A stretch of 33,817 bases of DNA. It comes from Bacteroidales bacterium (lineage in GTDB: Bacteria > Bacteroidota > Bacteroidia > Bacteroidales > Muribaculaceae). The position numbers were made by a program, and so were the translations under genes. The DNA is taken from assembly GCA_004552485.1 (NCBI GenBank), contig SFOH01000017.1:1-33817 (forward strand), in the 5' to 3' direction. A model generated the notes under the pieces. The model did no database searches. It saw nothing but the letters and a program-made list of their open reading frames with translations, and had not been told where the DNA came from. Shown piece by piece: positions 26,240 to 33,817 of this stretch; position 1 is the stretch's first letter, and every line of letters begins with the position of its first letter.

Positions 26240-26664
26240 AAAAAATAACAATCAATGAACTAACAGGAGATAAGGAACGTCAATTGATCGATAAAAACAT
26301 ATTTTGGGTGGACGAGGGCTACCGTGAATCTTCATTGGAGGAGTTTGTCTGCCATAACACTACACCGCCTGTGGTAGACGAGGCTATGTTAGATAATAAC
26401 ACTTTCGCCAGATGTGTTCTGAGAGTGCCCGATGGCTCTGTGGAGGCATACCGCAATGCTCCCGGATGGCGCAATTTTGTCAATATCCAAGGAATTGCTT
26501 CTGTCGAGGATATCGCGACAGAGAATGTTGAAGTTGTGTCAACAGAGTACTATGACTTGACAGGACGCAGAGTATTGAACCTTGAAGACAACAGACAGGT
26601 ACTTATCAAAAAGGCAAAAATGTCAGACGGTTCAGTAAGGATTACCAAAGACATTTCCCGCTGA
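26236..26664 (+). pseudogene. C-terminal fragment of a BspA-like surface protein with sorting-signal-like end
   Basis: The open frame has no ATG at its 5' end; it begins with TTG overlapping the stop of the preceding remnant, and the first in-frame Met is at residue 50. Residues 34-87 have the end of a BspA-type leucine-rich-repeat protein (CHNTTPPVVDEA, then CVLRVPDGSVEAYRNAPGW and NFVNIQG). The last 40 residues (YYDLTGRRVLNL and KMSDGSVRITKDISR) resemble the C-terminal signal of type IX-secreted proteins. The N-terminal repeats are missing. It is probably the 3' end of a deleted gene, fused by chance to the C25-like part. Confidence 0.6.
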
Positions 26665-26718
26665 AGACAGGATTGCACGACACTGCTGTCCGATAAACGG
26701 GCGGAGGGGGAAGACGCA

Positions 26719-26756
26719 CAAGAAGCATCCGGGCAGGGGAGCCGGGATGCTTCTTG
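26719..26756. repeat. 12-bp perfect stem-loop after yeiH
   Basis: caagaagcatcc (26719-26730) pairs with ggatgcttcttg (26745-26756). It lies between the convergent remnant and yeiH genes, so it may act as a terminator, but there is no T-run on either side. It resembles the stem-loop at 21360-21400. Confidence 0.7.
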
Positions 26757-26789
26757 CGTGTATGGGGGTGTGCGGAGGTGCGGACGGGG

Positions 26790-27863
26790 TCAGAGGAGCA
26801 TGGGAGCGAGGTAGCGGGCGAGGGCCCAGCCGCCTATGAGGAGCCATGCGTAGAGGATGAAGGCCAGGATGAAGGGCTTGGCGCCGGCTTTCTTGAACTT
26901 GTCGATGGAGGTTTCGGCACCGAGGGCGGCCATGGCCATGGTGAGCAGGAAGGTGCAGACCCAGTCGATGACGCTGACGACCTGTTCGGGCAGGAGGTCG
27001 AAGCTGTTGAAGACGATGACGGCGAGGAACCACAGTGCGAACCAGGGCACGGCGATTTTGCCCTTGGAGGCTGTGGCGGGGCCGTCGACGGCCTGTTCGG
27101 CGGCTGTCTTGCCCGAGCGCAGGGCACGCGCGCCCTGCAGGGCCACCCAGTATCCGAGGATGAAGAGCACGGGGATGAGCAGCATCACGCGTATCATCTT
27201 CACGATGATGGCGACGTTGGCCACTTCGGGGCCCATGGCGTTGCCGGCGCCCACGGCGTGCGCCACTTCGTGGAGGGTGGCGCCGGCATAGATGCCCATT
27301 TCCTCGGGGGTGAGGCTGAGGATTCCGGCGCGGTAGGCGATGGGGTAGATGAACATGGAGAGTGTGCCGAAGATGACGACGGTGGCGACGGCGACGGCTG
27401 TCTTGTAGGGCTTTGTCTGGATGGTCGACTCGGCGCCGAGCACGGCGGCGGCGCCGCAGATGCCGCTGCCGACGGAGGTGAGCAGGGCGATGTCGCGGTC
27501 CATCTTCAGCCATTTGCCCACGTAGACGCCGCCGATGATGGTGACGGCGACGACGATGGCGTCAATGAGGATACCGGCCACACCCACGGCGGCGATGTCC
27601 TGGAATGTGAGGCGGAAGCCGTAGAGGATGATGCCCAGGCGCAGCAGTTTCTTGGAGCAGAACTGGATGCCGGGGACCCATGTCTCGGGGAGGTGGTTGC
27701 GCAGGGAGTTGGCGTAGAGCATACCCAGCACGATGCCTATGATCATCGGGCTGAGGGAGAGCTCTTTGAAAATCTCGGCGCTGCCGATGTAGAAGGCGGC
27801 GCAACTGAAGAGGGCGATCAGCAGGACGCCGTGGAGCATGCTGCGTCTTTTTTCAGTTAGCAT
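26790..27863 (-). CDS. YeiH-family putative sulfate/anion exporter (UPF0324)
   Basis: 357 residues with about ten membrane segments. Family marks are LLRLGIILYGFRLTFQDI, TSVGSGICGAAAVLGAES and AGATLHEVAHAVGAGNAMG. The family (PF03601, conserved hypothetical protein 698) is annotated as a putative sulfate exporter, but its substrate is not well established. A long hydrophilic loop lies at about residues 250-270. The gene sits alone, more than 200 bases from pfkA, and I found no clear promoter box. The symbol is left blank because substrate and role are uncertain. Confidence 0.88.
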   Translation of the reverse strand: MLTEKRRSMLHGVLLIALFSCAAFYIGSAEIFKELSLSPMIIGIVLGMLYANSLRNHLPETWVPGIQFCSKKLLRLGIILYGFRLTFQDIAAVGVAGILIDAIVVAVTIIGGVYVGKWLKMDRDIALLTSVGSGICGAAAVLGAESTIQTKPYKTAVAVATVVIFGTLSMFIYPIAYRAGILSLTPEEMGIYAGATLHEVAHAVGAGNAMGPEVANVAIIVKMIRVMLLIPVLFILGYWVALQGARALRSGKTAAEQAVDGPATASKGKIAVPWFALWFLAVIVFNSFDLLPEQVVSVIDWVCTFLLTMAMAALGAETSIDKFKKAGAKPFILAFILYAWLLIGGWALARYLAPMLL

Positions 27864-28021
27864 GTTGTTGTTTTTGAGTTAGTTATGAGTTGAATAAGTT
27901 TCGGGGCAGACAGGCTGCGGCGCGCAGGTGCGGTCGGGCCGTCGGGTCGCGTCCCGGGCGGCGCGGAGGTCAATAGACAAAACACGGAGGCGGCGCCGAT
28001 TGTTCGCACCGAACCGGTTCC

Positions 28022-28072
28022 CCGCCGCTGAAAAACAGCGGCGGACGCAACCCGGCAATGGGGCGCGTCCGC
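28022..28072 (-). repeat. Overlapping, mutually exclusive stem-loops after pfkA
   Basis: ccgccgctg (28022-28030) pairs with cagcggcgg (28036-28044) around a five-A loop. Alternatively gcggacgc (28041-28048) pairs with gcgtccgc (28065-28072). They share 28041-28044, so only one can form. No T-run follows on the minus strand. They probably mark the 3' end of the pfkA transcript. Confidence 0.55.
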
Positions 28073-28087
28073 GGTGTGGGGCGTGGC

Positions 28088-29068
28088 TCAGATGGAGAGG
28101 CGGCGCAGGGTGTTGAGCAGCTCGCGGTTGATGGGCTTGTCGTTCTTGATAGCCTTGGTGAAGGGCACGTAGACGATCTCGTCGTTGCGCAGGCCGATCA
28201 TCACGTTGCGCTGGTCTTCCATCATGGCGTCGATGGCGGCGGAGCCCATGCGCGAGGCGAGGATGCGGTCGTAGGCGGTGGGGGAGCCGCCGCGCTGGAG
28301 GTGGCCAAGGATGGAGACGCGCACGTCGTAGCCGGGATACTCGTTCTTGACGCGCTGGGCCAGGCCCATGGCGCCGCCGGTGACGGGGCTTTCGGCGACG
28401 AGGACGATGGACGAGTTCTTGCTCTTGCGGAAGCCGTGCTCGATGAGTTCGGCCAGCTGGTCGACCTGAGTTGATATCTCGGGGATGATGGCGGCTTCGG
28501 CACCGGAGGCGATGGCGCCGTTGAGGGCGAGGAAGCCGGCGTCGCGGCCCATGACTTCGATGAAGAAGAGGCGCTCGTGGGAGGTGGCGGTGTCGCGGAT
28601 TTTGTCGACGCACTCCATGATGGTGTTGAGGGCGGTGTCGTAGCCGATTGTGGCGTCGGTGCCGTAGAGGTCGTTGTCGATGGTTCCGGGCAGGCCGATG
28701 ATGGGGAAGTTGAACTCGTTGGCGAAGATGCGAGCGCCGGTGAGCGAGCCGTCGCCGCCGATGACCACCATGGCGTCGATTTCGTGGCGGCGGAGCACGT
28801 CGTAGGCTAACTGCCGGCCCTCGGGGGTCTGGAACTCCTTGCAGCGCGCGGTTTTGAGGATTGTGCCGCCCTGCTGGATGATGTTGGAGACGTTCTGGGT
28901 TTTGAAGTCGACGATTTCGTCGGTGATGAGTCCGCGGTAGCCGCGGTATATTCCTTTGACTTTCAGACCGTTGAAGATTGCGGAGCGTGTGACGGCGCGG
29001 ATGGCCGCGTTCATGCCGGGGGCATCGCCGCCGCTGGTGAGGATACCGATGGTCTTGATTTCTGCCAT
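28088..29068 (-). CDS. pfkA: ATP-dependent 6-phosphofructokinase
   Basis: 326 residues. It makes fructose 1,6-bisphosphate in the committed step of glycolysis. The N-terminal TSGGDAPGMNAAIR binds nucleotide; GGDGS at 104-108 (Gly107 rather than Asp) points to ATP rather than pyrophosphate as donor. The catalytic base is Asp131 in PGTIDNDL, and MGRDAGFLAL (about 173-182) and LGHLQRGGSPTAYDR are intact. It starts 57 bases after the prenyl synthase gene with no visible promoter between, so the two may be co-transcribed. Confidence 0.98.
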   Translation of the reverse strand: MAEIKTIGILTSGGDAPGMNAAIRAVTRSAIFNGLKVKGIYRGYRGLITDEIVDFKTQNVSNIIQQGGTILKTARCKEFQTPEGRQLAYDVLRRHEIDAMVVIGGDGSLTGARIFANEFNFPIIGLPGTIDNDLYGTDATIGYDTALNTIMECVDKIRDTATSHERLFFIEVMGRDAGFLALNGAIASGAEAAIIPEISTQVDQLAELIEHGFRKSKNSSIVLVAESPVTGGAMGLAQRVKNEYPGYDVRVSILGHLQRGGSPTAYDRILASRMGSAAIDAMMEDQRNVMIGLRNDEIVYVPFTKAIKNDKPINRELLNTLRRLSI

Positions 29069-29125
29069 TGTGTGTATGATTTTAGTGTGAAGAGTTATGA
29101 GAGTGGAGAGAGAGGCGACCGCCGT

Positions 29126-30106
29126 TCAGAAGCGGCGCTCTATGATGTAGTCGAAGAGGGCGATGAGCTGTGAGCGCGTCTGCGAGTCGGGGAAAAGGGC
29201 GAGGGCTTCGACGGCTTGCGAGCGCATGTCGTGCATAACGGAGTAGGCGTAGTCGATGCCGCCGTTGTCGCGGGCATAGGCGCAGAGGGTCTCGATTTCG
29301 GCGTCGGTGAGCTGTTCTTTGCGGGCCAGGGCATTCATGGCGTCGTGGCCGGGCAGCGATGTGTCGAGCAGGACGTGGAGCAGCGGCAGCGTGATTTTGT
29401 CCTCGCGCAGGTCGTTGCCGGTGGGTTTGCCGACGGTGGCGTCGTCGAAGTAGTCGAAGATGTCGTCGCGGATCTGGAAAACGAGGCCGAGGAGTTCGGC
29501 GAAGCGCACGAGGGCTGCGGAGCGCTCGTCGCTGACGGAGCAGGCGCTGGCGGCCATGCGGGCGCAGGCCTTGAAGAGCGAGGCGGTCTTGTAGTCGATG
29601 ATCTGGAAGTAGGCGTCCTCGGTGAGTGTGTGGTAGCGGGCGTTGTATATCTGGTCGAGCTCGCCCAGGCTGAGGCGCCGGCCCAGGTCGCAGATGGTTT
29701 CGATAATGGGGATGTTGCCGGTGCCGATGGCCAGCTGCATGGATGTGGACACGTAGTAGTCGCCGACGAGGACGGCGATGTGATTGTCCCAGGTGGCGTT
29801 GACGGTGGGGGCGCCGCGGCGGCGGGGCGAGGCGTCCACTACGTCGTCGTGGATGAGCGAGGCGTTGTGGAGGAGTTCGACGGCGGCGGCCGAGTCTATG
29901 ACGCGGTCGTTGACGCCGCCCAGCATGCGGGCGCAGAGGATGACCGTGATGGGACGTATCATCTTGCCCTTCGTGCGCAGGTTGGCGGCCACGATCTGGC
30001 AGAGCATGTGGTTGGCCGTGGTCAGGCTCGAGCGGATGCGTTCGCTCAGCCGCTCAAGCTCGCCGGAGATGCTCTGACGTATGTCCTCTATCGGATTATG
30101 GCTCAT
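29126..30106 (-). CDS. Long-chain trans-polyprenyl diphosphate synthase
   Basis: 326 residues from the start at 30106 (MSHNPIEDIRQSI). It condenses isopentenyl diphosphate onto an allylic primer. The two Asp-rich motifs are HDDVVD (Asp87, 88, 91) and QIRDDIFD (Asp214, 215, 218). LGELDQIYNA and the small residues before the first motif fit octaprenyl or related synthases, so the product is probably the menaquinone side chain, but chain length is not certain. The open frame starts 20 codons upstream (30166), yet the promoter -7 box lies inside that extension, which argues for 30106. It diverges from polA. Confidence 0.93.
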   Translation of the reverse strand: MSHNPIEDIRQSISGELERLSERIRSSLTTANHMLCQIVAANLRTKGKMIRPITVILCARMLGGVNDRVIDSAAAVELLHNASLIHDDVVDASPRRRGAPTVNATWDNHIAVLVGDYYVSTSMQLAIGTGNIPIIETICDLGRRLSLGELDQIYNARYHTLTEDAYFQIIDYKTASLFKACARMAASACSVSDERSAALVRFAELLGLVFQIRDDIFDYFDDATVGKPTGNDLREDKITLPLLHVLLDTSLPGHDAMNALARKEQLTDAEIETLCAYARDNGGIDYAYSVMHDMRSQAVEALALFPDSQTRSQLIALFDYIIERRF

Positions 30107-30136
30107 CTTATCGGGGTATATTTCTTTTCTCGGCTG

Positions 30137-30144
30137 CAAAATTA
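30137..30144 (-). promoter_or_regulatory. -7 box of the prenyl synthase promoter
   Basis: The minus strand reads TAATTTTG, a full match to TAnnTTTG. The expected start is near 30130, 24 bases before the ATG at 30106. No TTTG sits at the standard distance. Its position decides the start codon of the gene. Confidence 0.55.
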
Positions 30145-30195
30145 GTAAATTTTCCTCAAAACTCACTTATTAATTGCGTCAAAGTGGCCCATTAA

Positions 30196-30227
30196 TTTTC
30201 GTATATAGAGTAAAAGTTGTAATTTTG
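30196..30227 (+). promoter_or_regulatory. polA promoter
   Basis: TTTT at 30196-30199, a 20-base spacer, then TAATTTTG at 30220-30227. The -7 box is a full match and the -33 box is one base off TTTG. The start is expected near 30234, about 23 bases before the ATG. Confidence 0.7.
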
Positions 30228-30256
30228 GAGTCATAAAACACAGCACCCCCACTCAC

Positions 30257-33010
30257 ATGGAAGAGAAGAAACTGTTTCTGCTGGACGCATACGCGCTGAT
30301 TTACCGCGCCTACTACGCGCTGATACGCTCGCCGCGGGTCACCTCCGACGGCCGCAACACCTCGGCCATTTTCGGCTTCTGCAACACGCTCGAGGAGATC
30401 CTCCGCAAGGAGAATCCCCCCTACATGGCCGTCTGCTTCGACCCGCCCCACGGCAAAACCTTCCGCCACGAGGCCTACCCCGAGTACAAGGCACAGCGCG
30501 ACAAGCAGCCCGAGGACATCACCTTCGCCATCCCATACATCAAACGCATCATCCGCGCCTACGGCATCCGCGTGGTCGAGATGGAGAACTACGAGGCCGA
30601 CGACGTCATCGGCACCCTCTCCGTCATCGCCTCCGAGGAGGGCTTCACCACATATATGATGACGCCCGACAAGGACTACGGCCAGCTGGTCACCGACCGC
30701 GTGTTCATGTACCGGCCGGCGCTCAAGGGCCAGGGCTTCGAGGTGCGCGGCCCCAAGGAGGTGTGCGACCGCTACGGCATCTCCTCGCCCGCGCAGGTCA
30801 TCGACCTGCTGGCCCTCGAGGGCGACGTCTCCGACAATGTGCCGGGATGCCCGGGAGTCGGCGAGAAGACGGCCGCCAAGCTCATCAACGAGTGGGGCTC
30901 GGTCGAGAACCTGCTTCAGAACATCCCCTCGCTCAAAGGCGCGCTGCAGAAGAAGATCGAGGCCAACGCCGAGCAGATCGCCTTCTCGAAATTCCTGGTC
31001 ACCATCAAGACCGACGTACCCGTCACGGAGCGCCCCGCCGACCTGCTGCGCGCCGAGCCCGACCTCGACGAGCTGCGCAATATATATAAGGAGCTGGAGT
31101 TCCGCTCGTTCCTGGCGCGCCTGAACGCCGCCGAGGCCACGGGCGCCGCCACGCCGGCATCGGCTCCCGCCCCGCAAGCGGCCGGCTCCCCCACCCTCTT
31201 CGACTTCGACGCCGCCGCCGAGGCCGCACCCGCAGCCGAGGTCTACAACGTCGACCATGCCGTCGCCGCCAGCCTCGAGGACGTCTCCGTCTTCCTCGGC
31301 GCCGCACGCCGCAGCGGCCGCCTCTGCCTCAGCCTCTATGCCGACGGCGAGGAGGCCATGACCGCCCGTCTCATGGGCCTGGCCCTCAACGCCGACGCCG
31401 GCAATCTCTACATCCCCGCCGCCATGGTCGATGCCGCCCGCGCCGTCATCGAGCCGGCCTTAGGCGACCCGCAGCTGACGGTCGTCTCGCACGACGTCAA
31501 GCGCGACATGATCATCCTGCGCCGCCACTCAATCTCCTGGACCGCACCCTATTACGACACCCGCCTGGCCTATTACGTGCTCCACCCCGAGAGCCCCAAC
31601 GGCCTGCCCGAAGTGGCGCAGGCCATGGCCGGCATCACCCTCTTCGACGCCGCGCTGTCGGCCACGGAGCGCCGCAAGCCCATCGCCGGCACCGACGCCG
31701 ACGTTGCCGCCGCCGTCTGTGCCCGCGCCGCCGCAGTCGCCGCCGTCCTCCCTGCGCTGCAAAAGGCTCTCGAAGAGGACGGAACACAACAGTTGCTCGC
31801 GGACATCGAGCTGCCCCTCGTGCCCGTGCTGGCCGAGATGGAGTGGACGGGCGTGCGCGTCGACGTCGCCGCGCTCCACCGCATGTCGGCCGACCTCACC
31901 CTCCGCCTCGAGGACATCGAGCGCCGATGCTGGGAGATGGCCGGCGGCAAATTCAACGTCGGCTCGCCCACGCAGGTCGGCGACGTTCTCTTCGACCGCC
32001 TCCACATCGACCCCAAGGCCAAGCGCACCAAGCGCGGCGGATGGTCCACGGCCGAAGACGTCCTCGAGAAATACCGCCACCGCTGGCCCATCGTCGACCT
32101 CATCCTCGAATACCGCGGCGTGCGCAAGCTGCTGGCCACATACATCGACGCCCTGCCGCGCCTCGTCAATCCCGCCACCGGCAAGATTCACACCACTTAC
32201 AATCAGACGGTTACGGCGACCGGACGCCTCTCCTCCACCAACCCCAACCTCCAGAACATCCCCATCCGCACCGACGACGGCCGCATCATCCGCAGCGCCT
32301 TCGTCCCTGACCCGGGCTGCGTCATCGTCTCGGCCGACTACTCCCAGATCGAGCTGCGCCTCATGGCCGCCCTCTCCGGCGACCCCGCCATGGTCGAAGC
32401 CTTCCTCGAGGGCCACGACATCCACCGCGCCACCGCCGCCAAAATCTACCACAAAGAGCTCGCCGACGTCTCCGACAACGAGCGCCGCAACGCCAAAACC
32501 GCCAACTTCGGCATCATCTACGGCATCAGCGCCTTCGGCCTCAGCGAGCGCCTGGGCATCCCCCGCGGCGAGGCCAAGGAGCTGATCGAAGGATACTTGC
32601 GCACCTATCCGCGCGTCGAACAATACATGAAGGAAAGTGTTGAAAAAGGACGGGCACAGGGCTACGTCACCACCGTCATGGGCCGCAAACGCTATCTCCC
32701 CGACATCAACTCGCGCAACGCCGTCGTCCGCGGCTATGCCGAGCGCAACGCCATCAACGCCCCGCTCCAGGGCTCGGCCGCCGACATCATCAAGGTGGCC
32801 ATGATCGCCGTCAGCCGCGAGCTCGAGCGCCGGGGGCTGAAGACACGCATGATTCTCCAGGTCCACGACGAACTCGTGTTCAACGTTCCCACCGACGAGC
32901 TGAGCCGCGTGCAGACGCTGGTCACCGAGTGCATGGAGCGCGCCTGGGACGGACCCGTGCCCCTCACCGTCGGCATCGGCGCCGGCGCAAACTGGCTCGA
33001 GGCCCACTGA
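30257..33010 (+). CDS. polA: DNA polymerase I
   Basis: 917 residues, near the usual 920-950. The 5' nuclease domain (about 1-290) is complete: LLDAYALIYRAYYAL, NYEADDVIGTL, TPDKDYGQLV and the helix-hairpin-helix GDVSDNVPGCPGVGEKTAAK. A 3'-5' exonuclease fold follows (about 345-510) but is missing key residues: the D-x-E of motif I is replaced by Ser359 and Tyr361, while Asp417 and Asp480 remain. The polymerase domain has motif A DYSQIELR (Asp694), motif B with Lys747 and Tyr755, and motif C VHDELVF (His870-Glu872). It fills gaps in replication and repair. An Ala/Pro-rich linker (about 295-320) separates the nuclease from the rest. Confidence 0.98.
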   Translation: MEEKKLFLLDAYALIYRAYYALIRSPRVTSDGRNTSAIFGFCNTLEEILRKENPPYMAVCFDPPHGKTFRHEAYPEYKAQRDKQPEDITFAIPYIKRIIRAYGIRVVEMENYEADDVIGTLSVIASEEGFTTYMMTPDKDYGQLVTDRVFMYRPALKGQGFEVRGPKEVCDRYGISSPAQVIDLLALEGDVSDNVPGCPGVGEKTAAKLINEWGSVENLLQNIPSLKGALQKKIEANAEQIAFSKFLVTIKTDVPVTERPADLLRAEPDLDELRNIYKELEFRSFLARLNAAEATGAATPASAPAPQAAGSPTLFDFDAAAEAAPAAEVYNVDHAVAASLEDVSVFLGAARRSGRLCLSLYADGEEAMTARLMGLALNADAGNLYIPAAMVDAARAVIEPALGDPQLTVVSHDVKRDMIILRRHSISWTAPYYDTRLAYYVLHPESPNGLPEVAQAMAGITLFDAALSATERRKPIAGTDADVAAAVCARAAAVAAVLPALQKALEEDGTQQLLADIELPLVPVLAEMEWTGVRVDVAALHRMSADLTLRLEDIERRCWEMAGGKFNVGSPTQVGDVLFDRLHIDPKAKRTKRGGWSTAEDVLEKYRHRWPIVDLILEYRGVRKLLATYIDALPRLVNPATGKIHTTYNQTVTATGRLSSTNPNLQNIPIRTDDGRIIRSAFVPDPGCVIVSADYSQIELRLMAALSGDPAMVEAFLEGHDIHRATAAKIYHKELADVSDNERRNAKTANFGIIYGISAFGLSERLGIPRGEAKELIEGYLRTYPRVEQYMKESVEKGRAQGYVTTVMGRKRYLPDINSRNAVVRGYAERNAINAPLQGSAADIIKVAMIAVSRELERRGLKTRMILQVHDELVFNVPTDELSRVQTLVTECMERAWDGPVPLTVGIGAGANWLEAH

Positions 33011-33050
33011 CCCCCTCACCTATATAACGACAACCGACAAACATCAGACA

Positions 33051-33817
33051 ATGAAACGAAACAGTCGCGCCATGGGCGCATTCTTCATAACAGCTGCAGC
33101 AAGTCTGGCGATGTGCGCCTGCGCATCAATGGGCCGTCCCGAGGGCGGTCCCCGCGACGAGACGCCGCCCGTCTACGTGCGCTCCACGCCCGTCTCCGGA
33201 GCCCTCAACTTCTCCGGCGACCGCCTCGACGTGTGGTTCGACGAGAACGTTCAGCTCGAAGACGCCTTCAACAAGGTGATTGTCTCGCCCACGCAGAAAC
33301 AGGCCGCCGTGGTGCGCTCGCTCGGCAAGCGCGTCACCGTCGAGTTGCGCGACACCCTCCTGCCCAACACCACATACACAATCGACTTCGCCGACGCCAT
33401 CAAGGACCTCAACGAGGGCAACATCCTCGACGGCTTCGCCCTCGACTTCTCCACCGGCCCGGAGATCGACACGCTGCGCCTGAGCGGCATCGTCCTCGAA
33501 GGCCGCACGCTCGAGCCCGCCCAGGGCATGACCGTCGGCATATACGCCGAGCCCCTCACCGACACCACCCTCACCAAGGTGCCCTTCCAGCGCATCGCCC
33601 GCACCAACCAGTACGGCCAGTTCACCGTCCGCAACCTCAAGCCCGGCCGCTACGCTGTCTTCGCCCTCAACGACCTCAACCGCGACAACAAATGGGACCG
33701 CTCTGAGGACGTCGCCTTCCTCGGCAGCCTCGTTCAGCCCTACGTCGAGAACATCCAGGTCAACGACACGCTGCGCACCGCCGCCGGCGCCGACTCCATC
33801 GTCACCCACCCCGGCGT
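33051..33817 (+). CDS. Ig-like (SbsA-type) domain lipoprotein, partial
   Basis: The frame opens at ATG 33051, 40 bases after polA, and is still open at the window end, so at least 255 residues are present. The N-terminus is a signal peptide ending in MCAC, with Cys24 as likely lipidation site, followed by ASMGRPEGGPRDETPP, a pattern seen in Bacteroidota Ig-like lipoproteins. The next part (about 40-140) has the SbsA Ig-like/Big_5 pattern: LDVWFDENVQLEDAFNKV, LPNTTYTIDFADAI. A second beta-rich domain follows (GQFTVRNLKPGRYAVFALND). It probably lies in the outer membrane or periplasm. No promoter is seen between it and polA, so it may be co-transcribed. Confidence 0.85.
   Translation, partial: MKRNSRAMGAFFITAAASLAMCACASMGRPEGGPRDETPPVYVRSTPVSGALNFSGDRLDVWFDENVQLEDAFNKVIVSPTQKQAAVVRSLGKRVTVELRDTLLPNTTYTIDFADAIKDLNEGNILDGFALDFSTGPEIDTLRLSGIVLEGRTLEPAQGMTVGIYAEPLTDTTLTKVPFQRIARTNQYGQFTVRNLKPGRYAVFALNDLNRDNKWDRSEDVAFLGSLVQPYVENIQVNDTLRTAAGADSIVTHPG

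Noticed and set aside
25544..26664. A programmed frameshift joining the two remnants into one protein
   Set aside because: The second frame does not continue the first family, no slippery site followed by a pseudoknot is obvious, and the catalytic domain would still be missing.
27879..28613. A 244-codon minus-strand frame overlapping pfkA
   Set aside because: It is a different frame of the same strand as pfkA and is almost entirely Arg, Pro and His.
29216..30145. A 309-codon plus-strand frame opposite the prenyl synthase
   Set aside because: It is a mirror of the real gene in GC-rich DNA. The minus strand has both Asp-rich motifs; the plus frame is Gly/Val/Asp repeats.
31529..33019. A 496-codon minus-strand frame opposite polA
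   Set aside because: It is antisense to the polymerase domain, which has all motifs intact. Its Gly/Val/Asp/Glu composition is that of a shadow frame.

Overview
The window comes from a GC-rich member of the Bacteroidales. The evidence is the start of a 16S rRNA gene, promoters of the Bacteroidota type (TTTG, about 20 bases, then TAnnTTTG), the str-S10-spc-alpha gene order with map and infA after secY and no tuf, Cys-free forms of S4, S14 and L36, and several Bacteroidota-specific families (DUF1460, DUF4252, C25-type propeptide, BspA-like C-terminus). A Muribaculaceae-like bacterium is my best guess, but the sequence alone does not settle the family.

Layout. 1-80 is the 5' end of a 16S rRNA gene leaving the left edge on the minus strand, with its leader and a consensus promoter near 377-408. 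409-804 is a purine-rich spacer with stem-loops and a promoter for a secreted DUF1460 NlpC/P60-type hydrolase (805-1731, plus). Facing it across a two-way terminator is a minus-strand cassette of ECF sigma factor, membrane anti-sigma-like protein and DUF4252 protein (3698 down to 1828), preceded by an ECF-type promoter. Enolase (eno) follows with its own -7 box and terminator.

5457-25134 is one 33-gene minus-strand ribosomal cluster: rpsL-rpsG-fusA-rpsJ-rplC-rplD-rplW-rplB-rpsS-rplV-rpsC-rplP-rpmC-rpsQ-rplN-rplX-rplE-rpsN-rpsH-rplF-rplR-rpsE-rpmD-rplO-secY-map-infA-rpmJ-rpsM-rpsK-rpsD-rpoA-rplQ. A perfect promoter lies before rpsL and a strong terminator after rplQ. Gene content is ordinary, but four gaps are unexpectedly long and structured: rpsL/rpsG 319 bp, rpsJ/rplC 268 bp, rpsN/rpsH 631 bp and rpsK/rpsD 447 bp. 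The rpsN/rpsH gap has its own promoter, a 4 x 9 bp tandem repeat and a large hairpin, so the cluster may be split into separately controlled units.

25544-26664 is an AT-rich island holding a gene remnant: a gingipain-like (C25) propeptide joined, out of frame, to the C-terminal end of a BspA-like surface protein. Then come a YeiH-family transporter, pfkA and a long-chain polyprenyl diphosphate synthase (all minus), and, divergently, polA (plus), whose 3'-5' exonuclease site looks inactivated, followed by a partial Ig-like lipoprotein gene that leaves the right edge.

I found no CRISPR array, phage, insertion sequence, tRNA or defence system. The most interesting material is the set of unexplained structured gaps in the ribosomal cluster, the chimeric C25/BspA remnant, the two related stem-loops at 21360-21400 and 26719-26756, and the degenerate PolA proofreading site.
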